Positions 1-10,044 of a stretch of DNA of 64,000 bases are shown one piece after another. The first letter of the stretch is position 1, and each line of letters starts with the position of its first letter. Both the position numbers and the translations under genes were made by a program. The DNA comes from Pegea sp. RAD2-039 (taxonomy: Eukaryota > Chordata > Thaliacea > Salpida > Salpidae), in assembly GCA_034620365.1 (NCBI GenBank), contig JAQGEQ010000322.1:186001-250000 (forward strand). Direction: 5' to 3'. The notes beneath the pieces were generated by a model. That model was not told the DNA's origin. It made no database searches and was given only the letters and a program-made list of their open reading frames with translations.

Positions 1-1
1 G

Positions 2-739
2 AATAGTATTTTTCAGTTTATCAGAGATTGCACAGTTTTTGTTTTCCTTTTCATTTTTAATTGAGGCCCTTTTCTGCTTAAGTTGTACCTTTAAAGGGTA
101 TAAGAATAAAGCAAAAAGTGATATCAGACATATTAAGATAAAAAGGTAACCTAAACTTGTTGTAACATGCTGTTTTCCTCGTGCAACACAACCATATTCA
201 GTCATGGAGTAATGATCTGCCATAAAAGATAAAACAAATGAAACAAAAATCATTGTATTAAACAAAATAGCTATCAACCAACTAATCAATTTCACTATTC
301 GTGTGTAGAGATGCTTTAACATTGGACTTTTATAAACGATATAATTTCGTAACCATAAAAAATTGAAACCAAAAGAACAGCAAATACCACGTAAAGTATA
401 CAAAGTGTCAACATATATCTCACATAAATCTCCATCTTTATGATAAAATATTCCAACAAATAATAAACCATTTGATACAAGAAATTTGATTAGAATCAAA
501 TAAAGTAAAAGTTGAAGAATTTTCCACAAAATGTTAAGTTTCTTATCATTTTTATTTCCCATTTGTCGTATTTTCATCTTCTTATAATTGTTAAATGAGA
601 CCAAGAAGCAAATAGTAGAAACAAAAAGGATTAAAAGGACAACTTGGGGAAGAATCCATAAATATTTAAACAGTTGGTGTTGATTATCATTGAAAGTTGA
701 GTTACTGGATAAGTTTTGAAAAGTAAAGTTGTTTTCCAT
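2..739 (-). CDS. GPCR-like multi-pass membrane protein, N-terminal 246 codons (partial)
   Basis: An open frame starts at an ATG at 739 and runs leftward without a stop to the window edge, so the gene is cut by the boundary. The first 25 residues are Asn/Ser-rich with three N-glycosylation sequons (N4, N9, N13) and no cleavable signal. Hydrophobic segments follow at about 27-49, 70-98, 108-131, 150-172 and 193-215, then a basic loop (KVQLKQKRASIKNEKE). Cys106 before segment 3 and Cys184 before segment 5 sit where class A GPCRs carry the TM3-ECL2 disulfide, and Arg131 in WLRNYIVY lies near the usual DRY position. This fits the first five helices of a rhodopsin-like receptor entering intracellular loop 3. 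I do not recognise a subfamily and no ligand can be inferred. An unrelated polytopic protein remains possible. Confidence 0.65.
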   Translation of the reverse strand, partial: MENNFTFQNLSSNSTFNDNQHQLFKYLWILPQVVLLILFVSTICFLVSFNNYKKMKIRQMGNKNDKKLNILWKILQLLLYLILIKFLVSNGLLFVGIFYHKDGDLCEIYVDTLYTLRGICCSFGFNFLWLRNYIVYKSPMLKHLYTRIVKLISWLIAILFNTMIFVSFVLSFMADHYSMTEYGCVARGKQHVTTSLGYLFILICLISLFALFLYPLKVQLKQKRASIKNEKENKNCAISDKLKNTI

Positions 740-2424
740 TTTTACTAACAGTATAAAACTGAAAAACTGTTTTATTTTTATTAATTTAATAATGTTCAAT
801 AACTTTTGAAAAACAAAAACATATTTTTATATAAAAAAATACTTGTTAACATAAGAAAAAGAAAAGTATACAAAATTTACTCAAATTTGTTTAACTCTTG
901 AAAAGATGTAAATAGCAATTTAGTAAAACTATCTATAATGTTATATAATCTGTGTAACTTGATAATTTGGACAGAAATAAAATAAAAAAGCTTTCAGTAA
1001 TTTTATTTAACTTTTAAAAAAGTGTAAATAATAATTTCCTTTTCATATTAAAACATTTTAATATCTTTAATTAAGATTAATAAAAAATATATTTTGAAGG
1101 TTTTAAAAAATAATAGTTTAAAAGTTTTTCAAAATTGACGATCAAGATTAAACAAAGCTAAAAAATTAGAATAAATAAATTATAATTGTTATTAAAATTA
1201 ATAATAAAAATGTAAATGTTTTAATCTGTTTGATTTGAATTATATTTATTTTAAGAAACAATTTTAATAAATTCGATTATTTAACAAATTAAATAGTTTT
1301 CTCGAATCATTTGTAAAAAAAGCATCATATAACCACATTCAATACTTTACGAGATATGTGACAATTGCAATAAACTTTGTAAATCATTTTAACTTGATTG
1401 AAAACAATTAAATATCTAAAAATAAAAACTAGAACTATTGGCTTCTACAAAATTGAACTTAACTTTAGATAAGAAAATAGAACGATACACAAAAAGAAAA
1501 TATTATTTGTTGAGCTGACCCAGTAAATAAAACTCAGCTAACTGAAAAAAGTCAGAACTTTTATGTTAAAGTATGTTTAAAAACATCAAAGTTTATTATT
1601 TTGAAAATTTAGAAATTGTTTATAGAATAAGAGCTTCAAGCCTTTTACTGAATAATTATTACTTCCTAAAAATATAAATATTAAAAAATTTATAAAACAA
1701 TAAACACAAATGAATAAAAACTGACATAAATGTTATCAAATATTAATCCGTATTAACTATAGATGATTGTAATATTTGTATACAAGATATTTATTCATTG
1801 AAAGTTGTTCAAATAAGCTTAAAACTTTTTTTTATTATTTTTTAACTCTGATAATTAGGAGACGAATTTAACTTTCAAGATAAATCGCTTTTCGTTTTGA
1901 AGATCAACTTAAAAGGTTCACTTTTGCTTTATTCTGTCTTTAAAGTACATTTTAGTAGTGAATATTTACAAATAAAGTATATTTTTATCCGTTTAAATAT
2001 GTTAAGTTTATTAGTTTAAATGGCTATTAAAGGTTAATATCAAATTTAATAACTTGGAAAATGATTTTATTTTGAAAAATCCAGTAAAACTTTATAAGAA
2101 AAAAGCTAAATAAAAAACAATTAATATTTAGTAAAATACTTAGTTTTCAGTTTATCACGATTTTTCTAAACAGTTAACTTTTGTCAGCTAATTAGAACCA
2201 CAAAATAAATTAAGTTTATCTGAAAAACTAGAAGTCCATATAAACTAAAAGATAAAAAATCCTTTTTTAATTTAAACAAAAGCTTAAAAATATTTGATTG
2301 AACTTTGATGTTAACTTAAAATTTCAATACGATCTAATTCTTCTTTTTGAATAAATAGTAATCCTTTAATTCGATACATTTTTTCTCCATGAGTCCTACC
2401 TTCAAATTATATCAACTCACGAAG
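740..2424. other. AT-rich spacer, no gene seen
   Basis: Very AT-rich sequence upstream of the minus-strand GPCR-like gene, with many short A/T runs. I see no convincing exon, RNA gene or repeat family member. It presumably includes the promoter of the minus-strand gene, but no element stands out. Confidence 0.5.
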
Positions 2425-2770
2425 CAGCTATTTCATAAGCTTATTTCACCTGGTATTTAATTATGGTATTTGTTTCATACCACACAATAAATACTTGAAA
2501 TCAACGTCCATCAGACATTATCATGTCAAACTCTCTTAGGTTTTAAGCTAAAGTTGAACCATTTGAAATTTTCCCAATTGTCATTTCTAAAGTGTGATTC
2601 TTTTTTGTCGTTTTTATGTTATTGAAATTCTATGTAATTATGCAGAGTTAAGATGGACTTCTGAACTTTCATATATGACATCTATTTTACATTATAGCTA
2701 GCTATAATAATTATACTATTTGTGAGAATGCTTATAAGCAATATCTTTTCAGGCATTTTCTTTTTACATG
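2425..2770 (+). mobile_element. Decayed 3' end of the resident CR1/L2-like LINE
   Basis: This stretch aligns, with many substitutions, to the last part of the LINE copies at 16240-16640 and 41.6-42 kb. The recognisable blocks are the end of the reverse transcriptase ORF (ACTTGAAATCAACGTCCATC, TCAGACATTATCATGTCA), the 3' UTR (ATTTCTAAAGTGTGATT) and the terminal hairpin region (TATTTGTGAGAATG ... TTTTCAGGCA). It is the most diverged copy in the window and therefore probably the oldest insertion. It is non-coding. Confidence 0.7.
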
Positions 2771-5700
2771 ATAAACAAATAATGAAAATAATCACAAATC
2801 GACAAACTCGAAAAGTTATGACGTTTGGTTTTATTCTTGTGTCTTTTTACTGTTTTTTTTTACGGACTAATTAAAGAAAGATGCCAATGCAGCTATCACC
2901 TGTAATGTATGCTTAGATAGCATCAATGATAAGAAAATATCAGGAATAAAGTAAATTCACTGTAGATCATGGAGACATTTCAAATGCTGCATGACGAAAG
3001 ACGTCCTTGACCTTCTATCTAATGTAAAAAATGCCAAAAAGAGGCCATTGGTATCTTTCGGTCTTCTCACATATTTGTAAAATTCTCATTAAATAGTAAA
3101 CGTGGTTCTGTTTTGTCAAGTACCAAGACACATACTGAATTTGGAACTTGTTTTAAAAGGTTGACGTCTTTATAAGAACTGATAAATGAGATTCAAGAAG
3201 CTCTTATATGCTGACAGAAAAACTTTGAAAATTCAAAATCAAATTTTATTCAATACAGAATAACTTTCTTTTAGTATAAACTTGTTTCCCATTCAAACTA
3301 AAACTTTATCTAATTTTCGAACATCTACGTCACAAGCTGCTTTATCGCTTTAAATTTTTCGTGGTTTGTGAATCTACAAATGTATGACGTCGTAAATGAT
3401 AATTTCAGACAATATGAAGTAGCAAATTAGAGTCCTTAATGTCGGATCATTTTAATCATGTTTAATTACACTTTGAAAATCTTGATGAATCAACTCAAAT
3501 ATTCTCTAATAAAACTTCCTTTAAAATCATTTTATGAAAAATTAAAAAGATCAAAATACACTTTTATACGTTCCTGACGTTAAATACATTAACATCGAAA
3601 ATCTGATTACGTAATACATATCACGTTGGTTTAATTGATGACGTATTATATAAGTAAATGATATCTTTAAAATAAGGATAACTTCATAATTAAGTTACTC
3701 TATATTAATTTTGAAAATGTGTAATCTTGTACGTCAGATGAATATATGATTTGATGATGTCAAATATTAGATAAAAAGCTGAAAATAATTATGTTTATTA
3801 TATATGTTTCATATCCTTTATACATTATATTTACTTTTCAGATTATCTACATATGTCATCGTCTTAGTGATCGCCCAGCAAGTGGTAGGTCTCAAGCTCC
3901 AGCCCTGGTAGACATATATTTGCGACGATGATCATGAAAAACGAGAATAGAAAGTATTTTTTACGAATATATTTCTAAGAGACACAAAACTCCAAATTTA
4001 AAAACAAATCTGCAGTCTTGCAAACAGTTTGTCACCGTGCTCGATGATGTATGAGGAACATCTGAACCTCGATTATTTCTGTCCTGGCCTGTCATGGCTG
4101 AAGCAAGCTATACTACTACATAAGTTTTATGTTTTTTTAAAAAAGGTCATATTGATGTCTGATTGATCACAAGCAAATTCATGAGATTAGTTTGTTAGTC
4201 TACAATCTTTAAAACATCTCAAGTTGAAACTCATTTATTATAAAATATTCGATTTTGAATATTAATTTTCGACCAAATGAGAACAATAATAACTAATTCA
4301 AATCTATAATAACAATAGTTCTTTTCTGAATAACTCTTGATTGGTAAAAAAAACAATTCTTAAAACTAAGCAAACAAATTAAAACATATTTATTCCGCTA
4401 ACAGCGACACCTAGCGGATGAAAATAAAACTAACAGATTTTTTTAGATTTGAAATTTTTAGTAAACCGAGTTTTAATATTTTCTTAAAAATTTAATAAAC
4501 GTTTGTTAAAAGTTCAAAGATGTTATTACTCAACTGCAAATATTGATAATTTAAAATCATTGAGCTTTTAATAGATTTTTATACATATTGAAAATAAACA
4601 GATTTCTATAAAAACTATTTTAACAAAAATTAGCTGTTCTTAGAAATGTTAAATCAAATCAATCATGCTGTAAGATCTTTGGTGTTTCAGCTGTAATCTT
4701 TTATAAGTGTTTAAAAACCTTGTCGTCATGTTTAGCGAGTTTTCAATCCTCCTAAGTTCCATCTGTCGCTACTAAATCTTCTTCTTCTCTTTCATCTTTG
4801 TAGATTGATGTTTGTGTTTTTTGTACAATTTTAAATTTGTACAACGTCTATATAAGATCATTTACAGCTCAGTAAGACTTTTGAGTTTTTAAGTACAGCT
4901 TTTTCAGCTCTGCATTTTTCTTGAAAAACTTAATAATATTTTCTTAATATGTAAAAATTAAAAGTTTTAAAACAACTTTTATAAAAATCAGATGATAAAA
5001 TTTCATCATTATTTCTTTTATCTCAAACAAAAACCAAAGTTTATCATTTGGTTTCCTGCTATTCAAATATCGTATTTTTGTTTTACTAAATTATAAATTA
5101 GATAAAAAAGTCACAATAAAAAAGCTGTTACGAAAAAGGACTTACAAAAAAAAGGTTTAAAAAATTCTGCTTCGCAAATTAAATTAATGTATTTACTCAG
5201 TTTTTATTGTCTTTTTAAATTGATATTTTCAATTTACTAAATTTATTTATTATATTTATTTAGGTTGTTTAAATGAAAAATTTTCATTTAAGTTTATATT
5301 AAATGTAAGTTTATATGAAAGCTTTCAGTTCTAAGTTAAATTTTGAAAATTTCCTAAAATTGTTTAATAATATTTGAAAATTACAATTTAATCTATTAAA
5401 TATTTATTTAGTATTTAGAATACATTATTTGGGTAAAAATATTTCAAAACTGTGTTTAGCATTTTCAAGAAAATTTACAAAGTAAATTTTATGCAATCTA
5501 AACTAAAACTAATTTAAACATTTATTAGCAAATACAAGTTATAATGCTTTTTAAAAGAAATTTTGATTTTCAGCAACTTTTGTAAATAGATTAATATTAA
5601 GTGAAAGTTAATAGTCAAGAAATAGTTGAATTTTATTTTCTTGACCAGATGAAGATTTTATAAACTCTTAAAAAGTTTTGTACCTAGAATAAATTGTTCT

Positions 5701-7140
5701 AGTTTTGAATTGTATAAACTAATTTTTTTTTAACTATCAAGAAATGGTTCTAATTTAGATGGTTTTGTTTCAATAATTCTAGATTTTTTTAGATTATTTG
5801 AATACAATTCAATCTTGCAAAGTTAAAATTGTTAAATTTTCGAGCATGTGATTATTTTCGAAATGATATTAATTTGATTTGTAAAAAATTAAAAAAAAAT
5901 TGCTTTAGTTCATTTCATTTGAATATTTAAGAAACTCATTTTAAAAATATTTTAAATATTTTAAACAAAATATAAATTCAGCAAAAAATGTTGATGTTTA
6001 TAAACTAAGCAAAAACTTTTGTTGAAATTTGGTTTGCAAACAAATTAGTTGACTTTTTATTTCTTTTTAAATGTATATTAAAGCTGCATATAAAGTAAGA
6101 AAAAGATTTATTTCAAAACAATACTTTATTTTTCCTTACATTTGTAATTAAATAAATAAACCATTTTATATTTAAAGTTAATTTACTATTTAGGTTAAAG
6201 TTGAATTTGACTTTAGAGTATGTTTTCTTAATAAGTGTTTTTTTTAAGTTTTTTATTAGTTAGCAAAAAAAATTTGAATTTTTAAAATCATCTTATAGCA
6301 AAAGCAGATGGTAGATTTATGAATTAAAATATAATTTATCTAAAGTTTACTTTGAGTTTAGTTTAAACTTGTTTTTATTTTATTAAGTGTTATCTTTAAA
6401 ACTTTTCCTAATTTTTTATTTTATAAATAAAGCTATAAATTTAGATTTAAATATTTAAACACAACTTTACTTTTTGTTTCAACAAATAAACTATCATCTT
6501 AGAATCAGCTTAGAAATCAGCAGTATTTTTTGATTTATTTTCAGTAAATAATTTCTTTAATTTTATTTAAGGAGTACAATGATAAGAAATCAGCTAGAAA
6601 TCAAACTAAGAGATTATATTTTATTTTTATCAACTTGTTTGAAAACAAACTTTGCTAGAAGTTAAAAAAGGTTTTGAAGTTAAATTTGAAACTATCTAAA
6701 AAGATGAACATTTTTTTAAAAAGATTTTATGAATAATTGATAAGAAAATTTATTGATTAGTTTTCAAAACTCGATATTCAAGTTCAATCTCGTTTTAGTT
6801 GACAATTGAAAAGACTATTTTTGATCAAGACAATTATTTTAATTCAATTCAAATGTTCTTTGAAAGAACAAACATTTTTAGAAATTTTAAACAAGAACTT
6901 TTTAAAATATATCTTTCGTCAGCAAACTGATAAAAGCTTTTTTAACATGAGAGCAGACAACGAATTTTTATAAACATGTTTTTTTTTAGAAAATTTGTTA
7001 GAAAAAAATGAATTTTTAATGAAATCAATTCAAATACTAAATATTGTAAAGATTAATTTAGCTTATTTAAATATAAATTAGCAAATATTAAATGTTAAAT
7101 TTTTGTTTATTTGAAAAAACTTTTAATATCCCAGAGATGA
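2771..7140. other. AT-rich spacer, no gene seen
   Basis: Long AT-rich region, mostly short runs of A and T. No open reading frame, splice-bounded coding segment or tandem array could be supported. A weak tRNA-like patch near 3880-3925 is discussed among the rejected items. Confidence 0.45.
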
Positions 7141-7151
7141 TAGAAGAGACG

Positions 7152-7159
7152 TGACGTCA
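7152..7159. promoter_or_regulatory. CRE/ATF-type palindrome upstream of the DDR gene
   Basis: A perfect TGACGTCA lies about 190 bp upstream of the DDR start codon, followed by TCAC. In other animals this palindrome is the full cAMP response element bound by CREB/ATF bZIP dimers. Its place here suggests a promoter site, but the same octamer recurs many times inside the gene, so it could also be part of a dispersed motif. Transcription start is not determined. A short 5' UTR intron (donor near 7255, acceptor near 7320) is possible. Confidence 0.4.
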
Positions 7160-7349
7160 TCACAAATTGTCGCCACTAAAGCAGCAAAGAGTTCGGGTTG
7201 AGTGTTTAATAGAATGAAAATTGAAGTTCAGTTTAATTTATCACTTGTAAAAAGTGTAAGAAATTTGATAACTTATTAATTTCAAAGTTTTATATTTTTC
7301 TGTTTTTTTGCTTTTTCAGGTTTTTCTAGTTTTTTAACGTTATTGTAAG

Positions 7350-10044
7350 ATGAAGAAACTTTTTGCAAACCTCAAAATATTTTTCTTATCTTATTTGTTT
7401 TTCAGCTCAGCAAACGCAAAAAGTAAGCACATAAGGGTGATGACGTCATCAGTTATTGTTTGTTTGAATATGAAATTAATTAATAAGTTCAACGAATATT
7501 TTAATAAATTTAGAATTAAAATTAGTGTAAGAAGGTAAAATTGAAAAAGATAAAAACAAGTTTTTTTAAATAGTTTTCTGGTTAAAAATATATTATTAAA
7601 AATAAATTTGTAGTTAAATTTAATTTTGTAAGTTAAATTATAGAAAAAATAAAAAATTTAGAAATTATAAATAGAAAAGTTTTATTTTTTCTATCCGCAA
7701 AATAACCAAACAGAAATTTGTTAAAAGGGGAATCACCGTCGATTTAAACATGTTTCGTTACGCATCAATGATTTCAAAATATTTTAATAAAAAGTTAATC
7801 TCATTACAAAAGTTAATTCTCCTTAGTAACTTTGAAATTTTAAAGTTCTGTTCGAAATCTGTTTGAAAAAGCTTTCATGTAAAACCAAATTTTATGAACT
7901 TTTGATGTTTAAAGTTTACATTTGTACAAAATTTAATAATTATTTCATATTCTTAGCATCTTTTCAAAATAAACTTTTTCAACCATCTAATTTTTTTCAA
8001 ATTTTTTTAAACAGAAAAATGCAATTCTGCTTTAGGAATGGAGTCAAGGAAAATTAGAGATGATCAAATCGTAACTTCATCTGATTTTTATGTTTACAAT
8101 TCAACAGGCGCAAGGTATATCCCTTCTTTAATGTTGACACTTTTCACACGAGGTTAGAAAGTTACAAGGTCACGTGATTAGAAGTCACGTGGTTCAAAGT
8201 CACGTGGTTAGAAGTCATATTGTTTGTTTATTTTAGATGAAAAAAAACGTTTTTATAAATTTTAATTTGATTGGTTTTAAAAAACCATTTCGAAATGATC
8301 TTTCAATTAAAGTCTTGATGTCGTATTTTTGATTTTAATGAAAAAAAAAATTAACAAAACTTTGGTTATGTGCTACATATAAAAGTAATAATCTTTCATC
8401 AAGTGTAGAAACACAAAAAGATAGAACTTTAGTCAAAAGAATTTTTATTGAAATCAGAAAGGAAGATTTTCTTTCTTGAAAGAAAGTTTACAAAATGAAA
8501 AAAATTAAAATATTTCGAAATATTCTCTACTTTGTAAATAACCTTAGATTAACAAATTGTTTTTCATCTTTTGAACTTTTCCTTTTTGTAATTATATTCT
8601 TGTATTTTAGCATCTTTGAACTTTTTTAAATATTTATTTTAAAGGTTTACAAGGGCACGTGACAAGGCTTGGTGCCCTTTAATTTCTGACAAGCATCCAA
8701 ACATCACAATTAATTTTGATGCTCATCAAACTATAACTGCTATTACTACAGCTGCAAAGTAAGTGACGTCATCAATACTTTATTCAGTCATGTGTGACGG
8801 TTTGATGACGTCAGAGTCACATCAGCAAGGAGCGATACTAATTCAATGAGAAGTTTTAAATTAAACTACCGAAGAAGTGAACGTAGTAATATTTGGTTGC
8901 CATGGTTAGATGAGCATGGAAAGGAAATCGTTTGTGATTGGTTGTTTTATTGACAAAAAATTAAAACAAAATTTTTTTCAGATCTTATATTCAACAAAAG
9001 AATTGAACGGAATGAAAAGCAATCAAATATCTCCTTCGATTAATGACGTCATCAGTTTGAGTATACTACCAATAAAAACCTCTGGACGTGGAAGCTGTTT
9101 CACTTTAGAAGTTTATGGCTGTTCACAAGGATGTGAGTTAACAATTGCATAACTGGTTGCTATAGAAACTGATATTACTAGTTGTCATGATAACTGACAT
9201 TTTATGGTTGCCATGGCAACTGATTAGTTAGAACGTAAATTTTCAGATGGACTCTATGCTTATGAAATTCCTCGTCCGAATTTAAAAGTTGGAAAAAAAT
9301 CCAATATTTTTAAAGATCAGTTTTATGATGGTAGAAAATTGCAGCTAAAATTTGTTAATGGAGTCGGAGAATTAACTGACAATTTGATTGGCCAATTTAA
9401 TGATACGGTTCGATGCACACGAATCTAAAAATTCAGTTTTAATTTTTGTTTTTTGCAGGGAGATTCACTCCTGGAAAAATATCAAAATAGATTTGTTGGA
9501 TGGAAGAAAGAAGAAGTCAAGATTGTGTTTCGATTTGATAAATTCCGGAGATTTAGATCAGTCTCAGTTTATTCAAATCGATACGAAAAAAATCCGTAAG
9601 TTAAGATACTAGAAAAGAAATTTCTGCTTTTAAGATTAGCAAAGAGCTGCAAATGATATTTAAAAAACCAACCAACAAAAAGATTTGAACTTTTCAGTGA
9701 ATGAAATTAAACTGAATGACAACTGATGCGAATATTTAGGGGACGTTTGGGGAAAATTTAGAGATTTAAAGAGCAGCGTTGATTAGAAAAACTTTCTAGT
9801 TTTAATTTCAATTTTTTTTATTTCAGAACTTTTTCAAATCTTCAAATTGCTTTTTACCTAACTGGACCAGATATGAAAAAAGGAAATTCTATTTTAATTC
9901 TCAACCACACATTGAGTGACCATGTGGACAGCAAATTGGTTTATGATGTCATCAAATATGACGTATGTGCGCGATTTATCGAGATGACATTTCGGCTTCC
10001 GCTAGGTGGAGTACTATTACTAAGTGAGGTTGCGTTTAACAGCG
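7350..10044 (+). CDS. DDR ectodomain exons 1-8: signal peptide, discoidin and discoidin-like domains
   Basis: Exon 1 encodes the leader [20 protein letters not shown], with cleavage expected near ANA. Exons 2-5 encode the discoidin (F5/8C) domain, with family signatures [32 protein letters not shown] and the closing LEVYGC. Exons 6-8 encode the second, DDR-specific discoidin-like domain, with [31 protein letters not shown] and [11 protein letters not shown] at expected spacings. The first domain is shorter than in vertebrate DDRs: the loop after the third strand is missing, and the Trp that follows the ASSQ-type motif in DDR2 is Phe here (SSDFY). Compared with recalled vertebrate sequences these touch the collagen-binding face, so ligand preference may differ. 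N-linked sequons include NSTG, NITI and NHTL. Confidence 0.9.

Noticed and set aside
3870-3930. tRNA-like patch (AGCAAGTGGTAGGTCTCAAG, then CCCTGGTAGACATATAT) that may be a decayed SINE head
   Set aside because: The final AGACATAT and a weak B box recall the SINE at 12.7 kb, but there is no A box at the right distance and no LINE-type tail.
7863-8014. Plus frame starting at 7863 as an upstream DDR exon
   Set aside because: Only the part from 8015 onward aligns to the discoidin domain; phase from exon 1 requires the acceptor at 8013-8014.
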